DNA from: an uncultured Bacteroidia bacterium
Lineage (GTDB): Bacteria > Bacteroidota > Bacteroidia > Bacteroidales > CAJPTX01
NCBI GenBank assembly: GCA_947252645.1
Contig: CAMXWF010000018.1
Location: 1-61,992, forward strand
DNA: 61,992 nucleotides
Reading direction: 5' to 3'
Below are positions 27,847-36,642 of this stretch, one piece after another (position 1 is the stretch's first letter; each line of letters begins with the position of its first letter). Position numbers and translations under genes: made by a program. The notes below the pieces were generated by a model. That model made no database searches. It was not told where the DNA came from and worked only from the letters and a program-made list of their open reading frames with translations.

Positions 27847-28270
27847 CGAGAAGGCCTTGGAAAAAGTCCAAGTAGCGGTTTTCTGCCCTGCGCATTTCGC
27901 TTACGTCCTTTGGGGTATGGTCATCGTACCCGACCATGTGGAGAATGCCGTGGAAGATGACCCTATGCATCTCCACCGCGAACGGCTGGTGGAAGCGGAG
28001 GGCGTTGATCCGCACCTGAGGCTTACATATCCAGAGCTCTGCGGATACAACGTCGCCCTCGGGGTATGGGAAGGTGATGATGTCTGTTGGGTAGCGGTGC
28101 CCGAGAAACTCGCGATTGATTTTCTCGCTGGTGGCTGAATTGCAGAAGACGTACTGGATGTTGCCTACTTGGCGGTGGTGGTCTGCAATAATTTTTTCTA
28201 TTGTTGTGCGCAGTTGTGGCTGGTGGTCAGCGTTGTAGCGCACCGTCAGACTGTCAAATCGAATAGGCAT
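27827..28270 (-). CDS. ybeY: Endoribonuclease YbeY (rRNA maturation factor)
   Basis: 147 residues from the ATG at 28270. An ATG 39 bp upstream would lie deeper in the preceding gene and adds non-family sequence. The zinc motif HxxxHxxxxxH reads HGILHMVGYDDH and is preceded by the family phrase YPTDIITFPY. It acts in 16S rRNA 3'-end processing and ribosome quality control. It overlaps the RsbW-like gene by 17 bp at its start and mnmG at its end, so the three genes are translationally packed. Confidence 0.95.
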   Translation of the reverse strand: MPIRFDSLTVRYNADHQPQLRTTIEKIIADHHRQVGNIQYVFCNSATSEKINREFLGHRYPTDIITFPYPEGDVVSAELWICKPQVRINALRFHQPFAVEMHRVIFHGILHMVGYDDHTPKDVSEMRRAENRYLDFFQGLLDGCASR

Positions 28271-28697
28271 CCTGTTGTTTTTCCAAGAGTCCAGTGTCCA
28301 ACTTGTCAAACTCCATGATCACCAGACTTCCATTATTTTCAAAGGTCACCCGATTAGCCAAACGCTTGATTAGGTAGACTCCTCTTCCTTCGAGTTTCTC
28401 GAGATTCTCTGGCAAAATGGGATTGGGCAGATGGAGATAGTCGAAGCCAGTCCCCTCATCCTCCACCTCAAAGCGCAGGGAATCCTCCGTAAGCGTGTAG
28501 GCCAAGCGTACGGATTTGTTGGGGTCAAACCGGTTACCATGGATGATGGCGTTGTTTACCGCCTCTGCCACGGCCAATTCAATGTTTCCGTAGATGGGCT
28601 GAAACTCAGGATACTTGTCCACGACCTTCTCTACGAAGCGGTGGGCAACGTTGAGCGCTACAAGTTCAGATTTCAGCTGTACGCTCCCGTCTATCAT
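28254..28697 (-). CDS. RsbW/SpoIIAB-like ATP-binding protein (GHKL fold)
   Basis: 147 residues with the compact histidine-kinase-like ATPase fold: N box AVAEAVNNAIIHGN, G1 box EVEDEGTGFD and G2 region GRGVYLIKRLA. Homologs are anti-sigma factors/serine kinases or regulators of unknown target. No anti-anti-sigma or SpoIIE-type phosphatase gene is next to it, so its partner cannot be named. Its upstream position in a run with ybeY and mnmG suggests constitutive housekeeping expression. Confidence 0.85.
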   Translation of the reverse strand: MIDGSVQLKSELVALNVAHRFVEKVVDKYPEFQPIYGNIELAVAEAVNNAIIHGNRFDPNKSVRLAYTLTEDSLRFEVEDEGTGFDYLHLPNPILPENLEKLEGRGVYLIKRLANRVTFENNGSLVIMEFDKLDTGLLEKQQDAYSI

Positions 28698-28769
28698 GTC
28701 AGGTATTTCTTATAACTATCCGTCTATCCCGTTATACCAAAAATGTGGCATAAAGGTTACAATTCTGTA

Positions 28770-29963
28770 TTATCTTCGTAGCCAGTGTACCGGGTTCTCT
28801 GACTGCATGCCCGACCAGATTTCAAAATGGAGCGTTGCCTGCTGCGCCCCCTTTGGGTGAGATAGGGTACCCAGTCTGGTTTCTGGCAGCACCCACTCAC
28901 CCTGTCGCACAAGCACATGGTCGAGGTTTGAGTAGAGCGATAGGTATTGCCCGTGGCGCACAATCACCACCATGTTTCCCCCCGGCAGACTCACTACCAT
29001 GCTCACGTTGCCCGAGAATACAGGGTACACGCTGCTCGTGCTGCTTGTAAGTATATCTATGCCTGCACTGGTGGTTTTTACATCCTTGAACACTTTGCTT
29101 TGCAATTCGCCGTAGCCCCTGGTGATGGCTCCACCCCGCACGGGCCACGGGAGATTGCCTTTATTTGACTTGAATTTTCTACTCAGCTGTTTGTTCTCAG
29201 CCGTAGCCTGTTTTTTCCTGTTGGCCGAGGCCTCCGCACGGATGATTTGCTCTATCTGCGCGTTGAGCTTCTCCAAGCGTTGCTTCTCTCCCAGAAGAAG
29301 CTGCTTCAGGTGCGACTCCTCCTGCTTGAGGGAGTTCACCTCGTGGTTGAAGGCCAACTGCGTTTCCTCCAGTGATCGCTTTGATTGTATGTTCTCTAAC
29401 TTTAAGTCCTTTGCCTTCTTGTGGTTGGCCAGCAGAGCCTGACGCGCCAGCCCGAGCAGGCTATCCTGGCGTTGGATCTCAAGGTACTGCGTCCGTTGGT
29501 AGGCGGCGTACTCCCCGTAGTAGCGTAGACGGCGCAGCATTTGTGTAAAGCTCTTGGAGGCCAATATGTAGACTACGATGGAGTGCGAACTACGGTTGAA
29601 CTGGGTTTTCTGTAGGAAGGCCGCGTAGTCTTTTTTTAGATTCTCTACTACAGATTCCAGGGAATCAATCTGTTGCTTGTTGTTTACAAGGGCTCGCTGG
29701 TAGTAGGCCTCCTGCTTGCTGATCGTATTGATTAGGTCCTCTTGGGCAGAGATCTTTGCTTCTATCACAGCCAGTTGTTCCAGTCGTTCCTTCTGTGTGC
29801 TAGCAGATTGTGAAAGCAGCTTATTGGTTTCCACGATACGTTGCTCGGTGGCCTTTTTCTGCTTGGACAGTTCGGCCATACCCTGCGCCCAACAGGGGCT
29901 GATTCCCGTTAGGGCCAGCAGGGCGCATAGGGTAAGTGGGACAATACGCTGGGCAAGCATCAC
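28770..29963 (-). CDS. EnvC-like murein hydrolase activator (degenerate LytM/M23 domain)
   Basis: 397 residues. A signal peptide (about 1-26, ending CWAQ) is followed by a long coiled coil (about 30-260, rich in Gln, Glu, Lys and Leu) and a C-terminal LytM/M23 domain (about 275-397). The zinc ligands of active M23 enzymes look lost: TTSAGIDI has no His in the HxGxD position, YSNLDHV replaces YxHL, and TLHFEIW has only one His of HxH. Coiled coil plus catalytically dead LytM is the EnvC/NlpD layout, where the protein activates an amidase at the division septum. It lies 13 bp after the TPR lipoprotein gene. Confidence 0.85.
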   Translation of the reverse strand: MMLAQRIVPLTLCALLALTGISPCWAQGMAELSKQKKATEQRIVETNKLLSQSASTQKERLEQLAVIEAKISAQEDLINTISKQEAYYQRALVNNKQQIDSLESVVENLKKDYAAFLQKTQFNRSSHSIVVYILASKSFTQMLRRLRYYGEYAAYQRTQYLEIQRQDSLLGLARQALLANHKKAKDLKLENIQSKRSLEETQLAFNHEVNSLKQEESHLKQLLLGEKQRLEKLNAQIEQIIRAEASANRKKQATAENKQLSRKFKSNKGNLPWPVRGGAITRGYGELQSKVFKDVKTTSAGIDILTSSTSSVYPVFSGNVSMVVSLPGGNMVVIVRHGQYLSLYSNLDHVLVRQGEWVLPETRLGTLSHPKGAQQATLHFEIWSGMQSENPVHWLRR

Positions 29964-29976
29964 TAGGGCCTAATGG

Positions 29977-31809
29977 TTAGTCCTGCTGCGTTTCAGCCTT
30001 CATCCGGTAGATGTCGGCCACATCCTTCTTGCCAATTTTCTCCAGCAAGTCGCTGTAGTGAAGCAGCGTGGTGCGTCCAGGGTTCGGGGCTATGGAAAGC
30101 AGCTTTACAAACACCTTCTCGGAAGCCTCATATTCCCCGCGCAGGTAGAGAATATAGGCGTAGGTGTCGAGGTAGGTGGCATTATCCTTCGAGATTTTCA
30201 GGCTCTTCCGCGATAGCTTTTCAGCCAGCCCTAGCTGGTTTGGGGCGTATAGCGATAGGTAGTAGGCGTAATTGTTGAGTACCACGCTATTGGAGTCGTT
30301 GTATTGTAGGCTACGAGTGTAGTATCTCCATGCATCATCCTGGCGGTTGGCCTCTACCAGCAGGTCGCCAGCATAGCCCAGCAAGCTGGAGAGGCAGCGC
30401 TTTAGGGTCTTCTGCTTGTGGAGGCCATGACGCGTCCCGTCCGCATCGGCCACCAGGAAGGAGTCTTTGCGTCCGCTTTGCGCAAGCAGCCCCTGGTAGT
30501 AGTCTATGAAGTATTTGATTGTATCTATTTGTCTTATTGTGGATTTTGTTACAGTACCTACAAGGGCCGTATAGGTTATTGGTGCATCGAGTACAAAAGG
30601 AAAACGCCTTACGATCTCGTGTATAGAGCCCGTATGTGCATCCCAGTGTTCGGTAAGTTCCTCGTTGATCTGTTCCTCTGACAAGTCGCGCATCGGTTCC
30701 CAGTGTCCCTCCACCATCCTATGCGTTAGCTGGAATTGCAGAAGTTGTATCCAAGGGGCCACAATGTCTGGATTTTGCTCAGTGCGCCGCGTAAGTAGGC
30801 GGTAACCCCGGTTTGGATCGCTACCGAGACTGTAGCACCGCTGCGCGTAATCCAGGGTACTATTCGAATTGGGGTACTTGTCTACTAGCACATCGCCAAG
30901 GGCCATAAGGGCCTCCTGCTTCTCCCTATCCACCAGTCCAGGCACCTTCACGTACGTAAGGAGGCTCTCCACCTCATCGGTGCTGTAGTGGCAGTTGTCA
31001 ATGGCTTCAGTCAGCACCTGGATGGCCTTTAGCTGATCGCGATGGGTCATCTTGTAGTGTAGGTAGAAGTTGAGTACGAAAGACGATGGACACGCAGTGG
31101 ATCGAGTACGTTGGTAGCATAGGTCTAGTAGACTATCGTTCTCTAGCATCGCCGAGGCTTGTAGAGCCAGGTAGAGCAAATTGCTGTTGCCATCTTGTCG
31201 GCGCAGGTAGCGCTCCAAATATTCTTGGCCCTCGGCGCGCTTATTTTGGACTGCCAGACTGGCACCGATCAGGATGTCGGTAATGCTATTGGCCTGCAGC
31301 TGCTGGTAGTTGGATTGGCAATACTCCACGCATTTTTCGTAGGCCTGGTTCTCAAAGTAGGCCAAAGCCAAGGTACCCTTGGTGTCGAGGTCATTGGGTT
31401 CCATTTCCACGCTCTTCTCTGCAGCGCGTACGTTGAGTTCCCGGTACTTTGTATCCCGAGATGATATAGTATACTGTAACTTCCAGAAATCCACCTGCGT
31501 GGAATCAATAGCCAAAGCTTGCTCTATGGCCTCCAAGGCCCGGTCGGTGTTGCCCTTGGTATACTCCTCCTTGGCCAAAAGGTAGGGGTAGACGGCCTCC
31601 CGGGGATACTCTGCCATTCGAGCCCTGAGGGTCTGATGGGTCGTGTCCCCACTATCGAGCAGGAGGTGGCGGTAGGTATCAAAAAAATCAGACTCCATGC
31701 CCTGAGGGTACTCGATCCTTGGCATCCTTTTCCGACTGCATCCTTGCGCCAGCAGGAAAGTCAGGAGGGCTATCAGCGCGGGCACTGCCACTCGCATCTT
31801 GGCTACCAT
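29977..31809 (-). CDS. TPR-repeat lipoprotein
   Basis: 610 residues. The signal peptide ends in a lipobox LAQGC (Cys about residue 24), so a periplasmic or outer-membrane lipoprotein is expected. At least five TPR-like helix pairs can be seen, for instance AVYPYLLAKEEYTKGNTDRA, DLDTKGTLALAYFENQAYEK and, near the end, NATYLDTYAYILYLRGEYEA. TPRs mediate protein-protein contacts. The gene lies between dut and the EnvC-like gene, a layout that suggests an envelope job; the exact partner is unknown. Confidence 0.85.
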   Translation of the reverse strand: MVAKMRVAVPALIALLTFLLAQGCSRKRMPRIEYPQGMESDFFDTYRHLLLDSGDTTHQTLRARMAEYPREAVYPYLLAKEEYTKGNTDRALEAIEQALAIDSTQVDFWKLQYTISSRDTKYRELNVRAAEKSVEMEPNDLDTKGTLALAYFENQAYEKCVEYCQSNYQQLQANSITDILIGASLAVQNKRAEGQEYLERYLRRQDGNSNLLYLALQASAMLENDSLLDLCYQRTRSTACPSSFVLNFYLHYKMTHRDQLKAIQVLTEAIDNCHYSTDEVESLLTYVKVPGLVDREKQEALMALGDVLVDKYPNSNSTLDYAQRCYSLGSDPNRGYRLLTRRTEQNPDIVAPWIQLLQFQLTHRMVEGHWEPMRDLSEEQINEELTEHWDAHTGSIHEIVRRFPFVLDAPITYTALVGTVTKSTIRQIDTIKYFIDYYQGLLAQSGRKDSFLVADADGTRHGLHKQKTLKRCLSSLLGYAGDLLVEANRQDDAWRYYTRSLQYNDSNSVVLNNYAYYLSLYAPNQLGLAEKLSRKSLKISKDNATYLDTYAYILYLRGEYEASEKVFVKLLSIAPNPGRTTLLHYSDLLEKIGKKDVADIYRMKAETQQD

Positions 31810-31827
31810 CTCTTCGTACGGCTTCTA

Positions 31828-32265
31828 CTATTTACCTGTATGGCCAAAGCGCCCCTCTCCGCGAGCAGTAGGAGTCAGCTTGTCCACCGTCTCAAAGTTA
31901 CACCTAATTACAGGACATACCACCATTTGCGCCACGCGTTCCCCTGGCGCAATGGTCACCGCACCCCCACCGTGGTTGAATAGAATGACAAGGATTTCCC
32001 CACGGTAGTCGCTGTCGATGGTGCCAGGACTATTGAGTACCGACACGCTCTCCCTAGCCGCCAGACCGCTCCTAGAACGTATTTGTACCTCATACCCGTT
32101 GGGTATCTCCACATAAACGCCCGTAGGAATGATAGCTTGGCTTCGTGGGGGAATAATGACCGCATCCGCAAGCAGCGCGTAGAGGTCAGCCCCCGAGCTG
32201 CCTGGCGTTTGGTACTCGGGCATCTTGGCCCCAGGGGCGAGGCTTACTTTGAGTGTCGTGTCCAT
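31828..32265 (-). CDS. dut: Deoxyuridine 5'-triphosphate nucleotidohydrolase
   Basis: 145 residues, normal for a trimeric dUTPase. The five motifs are present: GSSGADLYA, RSRSGLA, GTIDSDYRGE, ERVAQMVV and the C-terminal arm ARGEGRFGHTG that closes over the substrate. It hydrolyses dUTP to dUMP and keeps uracil out of DNA. Its start overlaps the flippase gene end by 22 bp and it lies 18 bp before the TPR lipoprotein gene. Confidence 0.97.
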   Translation of the reverse strand: MDTTLKVSLAPGAKMPEYQTPGSSGADLYALLADAVIIPPRSQAIIPTGVYVEIPNGYEVQIRSRSGLAARESVSVLNSPGTIDSDYRGEILVILFNHGGGAVTIAPGERVAQMVVCPVIRCNFETVDKLTPTARGEGRFGHTGK

Positions 32266-33707
32266 AGTCTAAGAAGTTGGGTGGCAAATTGTCTGTCTAT
32301 CCCGACCATGGCTCCAAGCAGCACGCATGCTAGCAGCCCCCGTGCACCCAGCAGAAACCATACATTTTCTATTGGCAGGTAGAGGCCAACCCACATGAGG
32401 GCGCAAGAAGCAGCAATGGCAAGGATCATCCGTCTTTGCTCGTAGGGTATGGGGAAGAAGCGTTGACCCACCGCAATGCACATTGTCGTCATGGCTACGT
32501 AGCTCCCCAGCCGGGCAAGCGCCGCACCGTAGTAGCCCATCCGCGGGGTAAGCCACAGGTTTATGGCCACGGTAATGGCTGCGCCAGAAAACGTAAATAG
32601 CACCGCGTACCACGTTTGCTTGGTTTGCTTGTACCACATGCTGACGTTGATGTAGAGTCCGTAGAGCAGGTTGGCCAATAGGAGTATGGGCACCACCCCC
32701 AGCCCTACGCGGTACCGATGCCCAACGAAATATTTGAGCAAAGGCAAGCTGAAGGCAATCATTACCATAGCTATAAGGCAGAAGTAGGTGAAGGCCTTCG
32801 TAGATAGCGCATAGTCGGTGCTGCTCCACGCCTTCCCCGAGCGCTTCAAGAAGTAGGGTTCTGCAGCGTACTTGTACATCTGCACGAAGAGCGTCATGAG
32901 GACTGCTATCTTCACGTTGGCCCCGTAGATCCCCAGCTCCACCATGGCATCAGGGCCTGGGGCTAAGTATTTGATGAACAGACGGTCAAGAAATTCGTTG
33001 GTCGTTCCTCCTAGCCCGCTGATGAGTAGCGGGAAGGAAAATGACAGCACTTTCCACACCACGCGCCAACTTCCCCAGCCTGGGACCCCCCCAGTGAAAA
33101 GCAGCGCAAGAATAAAAGCTGTTGCGCTGCCCAGCAGGTTGCTCAGCAGCACATACCCCACACCAAAATGACCATTGTACCACCCTAAGCGCGGGAAAAG
33201 GAGCAGGAACACCAAGTTCCCCGCAATGGTGAGTACCACGGAGATGATCTTGATCCAGGCAAACGTTCCTGCTCGTTCCTGTTGCCGTAGCTTGGCAAAA
33301 ATGATGGCGCTCCAGGCATCTAGGGATATGATCCCCGCTAGCATCAGTAGGTAGCTCAGTTGGTGGCTGTAGCCCAAGGCCAATCCTATACTTGGCAGGA
33401 AGAGCCATACAAAGAAAAAAAACAACGTGTTAGTTCCACCGAGAAACCAGAATAGGCTTGCGTAGGTTCTCTGCGTCTGTTCCTTGTCACCATCGGGCGC
33501 AAAGCGGAAAAACCCCGTCTCAAGTCCAAAGGTCAGCAGCACCAGGAGGATCGCAATGTAGGCGTAGAGTTCCGTGATAACACCATACTCGGCCTCAAAA
33601 AATACCCTCGAGTGTAGTACAACGAGGAAGTAGTTGAGCATCCGCGGCACAATGTTGCTCAGCCCATACACGGCAGACTGCCCGGCCAATTTTCGCAGTA
33701 CCCCCAT
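32244..33707 (-). CDS. Multidrug/oligosaccharide-lipid/polysaccharide flippase (Wzx/MATE-like)
   Basis: 487 residues with about 12-14 predicted membrane helices and no large soluble domain. The N terminus (AVYGLSNIVPRMLNYFLVVLH) matches the polysaccharide-biosynthesis branch of the MOP exporter superfamily. Members flip undecaprenyl-linked oligosaccharides across the inner membrane. No glycosyltransferase gene is nearby, so the substrate is open. It heads the minus-strand run down to uvrC. Confidence 0.85.
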   Translation of the reverse strand: MGVLRKLAGQSAVYGLSNIVPRMLNYFLVVLHSRVFFEAEYGVITELYAYIAILLVLLTFGLETGFFRFAPDGDKEQTQRTYASLFWFLGGTNTLFFFFVWLFLPSIGLALGYSHQLSYLLMLAGIISLDAWSAIIFAKLRQQERAGTFAWIKIISVVLTIAGNLVFLLLFPRLGWYNGHFGVGYVLLSNLLGSATAFILALLFTGGVPGWGSWRVVWKVLSFSFPLLISGLGGTTNEFLDRLFIKYLAPGPDAMVELGIYGANVKIAVLMTLFVQMYKYAAEPYFLKRSGKAWSSTDYALSTKAFTYFCLIAMVMIAFSLPLLKYFVGHRYRVGLGVVPILLLANLLYGLYINVSMWYKQTKQTWYAVLFTFSGAAITVAINLWLTPRMGYYGAALARLGSYVAMTTMCIAVGQRFFPIPYEQRRMILAIAASCALMWVGLYLPIENVWFLLGARGLLACVLLGAMVGIDRQFATQLLRLWTRHSK

Positions 33708-34186
33708 GGAGCACTCCTTCCATGAATTACAATACCGCGAAGGTAGCGTCTCTAGGGCGAAATGACCTTAAACGTGCGCTGGTAGAAGTAACGGAGCGTG
33801 GAATGGGTGAGGGAAACCTGGGGAGTCGTGGTAAGTGTAAAAAAAAGACATACCCCAACGGCCGGTGGATGTCGCCACGCTGGCTGGCAAGAGGAACCAG
33901 GCCCTTATCCCTTGGGGTCTTGGAATTATCTTGATTTCCCCTGACTATGCCCACCCTTTACCAAAATGAACTGTTTGCCTGTGCCCTGCAGGCTACTGCT
34001 ACTACGGGGAAGGCGTGCGCTGGGGACGTTGCTCGTCAATTTTCCCCAGCACCAAAGACAACCTGCTTTTCCTCCAGCTATCAAATCCGACTCGGTGAGC
34101 TAGCACGCCGTTGCGTCATTCCCGCATGAAACCGCGCAATAGTGCAGAATGGCTACCTTTGGGGAGCGCAATCTCTCCAGCACACC
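33708..34186. other. Intergenic region between the flippase gene and the CaCA antiporter
   Basis: 479 bp between divergent genes. Short ORFs of about 70 codons on either strand show no family resemblance. No tRNA, terminator or promoter consensus was recognised; it presumably holds both divergent promoters. Confidence 0.4.
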
Positions 34187-35197
34187 ATGGACGGTTATAC
34201 TCTCCTAGTCCTCATTGGCGGGGTTCTTTTGCTCATACTGGGTGGCAGTGCCGCAGCCCGAGCTACCGTGCTTGCCCTTTCTGGAAGCAAGCTCTCTCCT
34301 CTTGTTGGCTGGGGGCTTCTCTATGGATTCCTAGCCGCGCTGCCTGAACTCTCCATGTCGCTAACTGCCAACCTAGTTGGTATGAGTACACTTGCTCTCA
34401 GCGTGCCCATTGGGAGTAGCATTTTCAACATGTTGCTCGTTTTGGGTCTTGGGGCATTAATACGCCCCGTAGCCCTTCAGCGTCAATTCACCTGGTGGCC
34501 TCGTCTCTCGCTATTGCTCTTAGTGCCTAGTGCGTTGGCTTGGGCCTTGGTGAGCGATTTTAAGCCCCACGCTACAGGGCAAGTCCCACCCGTGTACGGG
34601 GTCGTCCTCCTCACCGTCTACCTGCTCCTACTGCTCTATCTAGCCCTCTACCTTCAGAAGAACTCCCAGCGCCAGGACGTGGGGGGTACAGAGACTGCCC
34701 TACTCCGCGCACGTCGACCCCGTGTTGTAGGGGCTTTCCTGTGGGGTGTGGTCGGGGCTCTATTGCTGGGAGTGGGCGCCTGGTGTAGTACGTGGGCTGC
34801 CGCACGCTATGCCTTGGCTACGGGTGCTAGTCAGGAGTGGCTGGGGTTGCTCCTCATGGCTCCTCTGGGCGGGCTGCCCGAACTCACGGGGATGATTGCC
34901 CTTAGGGCCAAGCACAACGACCTTGATCTGCTTCCCAACCTCATGAGCAGCAGTGCAGCCAATCTCCTCTTCGTGATTGGCCTCAACGCCCTACTCATGC
35001 CTATGCCCCGCTACCAATACGCCTCGGCCGACTTGCTCGTGCTGCTGATAGGTAATGGCCTTGTGATGGCTACTATCTACATCGGCAAGGGCCATCGAGT
35101 CAGCCGCACCGAGGGCGCAATTCTCTTGGGAGGCTACGTGGCCTACGCCGTTTTCATAGCCCTTCGACAGCCCCTGTGGGCCAATATGGCCTTCTAA
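34187..35197 (+). CDS. Calcium/sodium antiporter (CaCA family, YrbG-like)
   Basis: 336 residues from the ATG at 34187; an in-frame ATG at 34142 would add 15 residues before the first membrane helix. There are about ten helices in two inverted halves. The two alpha-repeat motifs are LYGFLAALPELSMSLTANLVG with PIGSSIFNMLLVLGLGALIRP, and APLGGLPELTGMIALRAK with LMSSSAANLLFVIGLNALL. The acidic residue of the PE signature is kept in both. It exchanges Ca2+ for Na+ or H+ at the inner membrane; the ion pair is inferred from the family. Confidence 0.88.
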   Translation: MDGYTLLVLIGGVLLLILGGSAAARATVLALSGSKLSPLVGWGLLYGFLAALPELSMSLTANLVGMSTLALSVPIGSSIFNMLLVLGLGALIRPVALQRQFTWWPRLSLLLLVPSALAWALVSDFKPHATGQVPPVYGVVLLTVYLLLLLYLALYLQKNSQRQDVGGTETALLRARRPRVVGAFLWGVVGALLLGVGAWCSTWAAARYALATGASQEWLGLLLMAPLGGLPELTGMIALRAKHNDLDLLPNLMSSSAANLLFVIGLNALLMPMPRYQYASADLLVLLIGNGLVMATIYIGKGHRVSRTEGAILLGGYVAYAVFIALRQPLWANMAF

Positions 35198-35244
35198 GCC
35201 CTTGTGCGCTGAACATTCACTCGTAACAATAGAGGAGATTAAGC

Positions 35245-36642
35245 ATGGAATATCGGACTGAGCACGACACGCTCGGCACCGTGCAGGTGCCGGCCGATTG
35301 CCTTTGGGGGGCGCAAACCGAGCGCTCACGAAACAACTTCAAAATAGGCCCTGAGGCCAGCATGCCCCACGAGATCATCGAGGCCTTCGCCTACCTGAAG
35401 AAATCAGCGGCCATTACCAACTGCGAGCTCGGAGTGCTGCCGCAGGAGAAGCGCGATCTCATCGTGCAAGTCTGCGATGAGATCCTCAACGGAAAACACC
35501 GCGACCAGTTCCCGCTGGTCATCTGGCAAACTGGCAGTGGCACCCAGAGTAACATGAATATGAACGAGGTGGTGGCGCACCGCGCCCACCAGCTCCAAGG
35601 GCATCAGCTCGGCCAGGGCAACCTCTTCATCCACCCCAATGACGACGTCAACAAGTCTCAGTCCAGCAACGACACCTTCCCCACGGCCATGCACATTGCG
35701 GCCTACCGCAAGCTCGTTCAGACCACCATTCCCGGCCTCAAGCGTCTGCGCGATGCCCTCCTTGCCCGCAGCCAGGAGATGCGACAGGTGGTCAAAATCG
35801 GAAGAACCCACATGATGGATGCCACCCCGTTGACCCTCGGGCAGGAGTTCTCCGGCTACGTCTCCCAGCTCGACCACGGCCTTCGCGCCCTCGACAATGC
35901 CCTGCCCCACCTCCAGGAGCTTGCGTTGGGCGGTACGGCCGTCGGCACGGGCATTAATACCCCTAAGGGCTATGCCGTCAAGGTGGCTGCTGAGATCGCC
36001 CGTCAAACAGGCCTGCCTTTTGTCAGCGCCGAGAACAAGTTCGAGGCATTGGCCGCGCACGATGCCATCGTGGAGTCCCATGGAGCTCTAAAGCAGCTCG
36101 CCGTCTCCATTATGAAGATTTGCAGTGACTTACGACTATTGGCTTCAGGGCCACGCAGTGGTATCGGGGAAATCACCATTCCTGCCAATGAGCCGGGCTC
36201 GAGTATCATGCCCGGGAAGGTCAACCCCACTCAGATTGAGGCCATGACCATGGTGTGCACCCAGGTAATAGGAAATGACGCCACCATCACCTGCGCGGGC
36301 ATGTTGGGGCAGTTCGAACTCAACGTCTTCAAGCCCGTTATGATTGCAAACTTCTTGCAATCGGCCCAGCTTCTCGGCGATGCAGCTGTCTCATTGGCGA
36401 AGAATTGCGTCGATGGCATAAAGCCCAATATGCCTGCCATTGAGGCCCACGTTAAGAACTCCCTGATGCTCGTCACTGCCCTCAACACCCACATAGGATA
36501 CGAGAAATCTGCTGAGATCGCCAAGAAGGCACACCGTGAAAACACCACCCTCCGAGAGGCTGCCCTGGCGCTGGGCTACCTCACTGCGGAGCAGTTCGAC
36601 CAGTGGGTCGATCCCTCTAAAATGATTGGGAGTCTAGACTAA
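35245..36642 (+). CDS. fumC: Class II fumarate hydratase
   Basis: 465 residues. The superfamily signature GSSIMPGKVNP is at residues 318-328. The other active-site regions are SQSSNDTFPTAMH and KIGRTHMMDATPLTLGQEFSG. It interconverts fumarate and malate without an iron-sulfur cluster, which may favour it under oxygen exposure. GAGGAG about 9 nt upstream is a clear ribosome-binding site for the ATG. It is coupled to the S41 protease gene by a 1-bp stop/start overlap (TAATG). Confidence 0.97.
   Translation: MEYRTEHDTLGTVQVPADCLWGAQTERSRNNFKIGPEASMPHEIIEAFAYLKKSAAITNCELGVLPQEKRDLIVQVCDEILNGKHRDQFPLVIWQTGSGTQSNMNMNEVVAHRAHQLQGHQLGQGNLFIHPNDDVNKSQSSNDTFPTAMHIAAYRKLVQTTIPGLKRLRDALLARSQEMRQVVKIGRTHMMDATPLTLGQEFSGYVSQLDHGLRALDNALPHLQELALGGTAVGTGINTPKGYAVKVAAEIARQTGLPFVSAENKFEALAAHDAIVESHGALKQLAVSIMKICSDLRLLASGPRSGIGEITIPANEPGSSIMPGKVNPTQIEAMTMVCTQVIGNDATITCAGMLGQFELNVFKPVMIANFLQSAQLLGDAAVSLAKNCVDGIKPNMPAIEAHVKNSLMLVTALNTHIGYEKSAEIAKKAHRENTTLREAALALGYLTAEQFDQWVDPSKMIGSLD

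Noticed and set aside
33722..33934. 70-codon plus-strand ORF
   Set aside because: No recognizable motif or ribosome-binding site; overlapped by an equally long ORF on the other strand.
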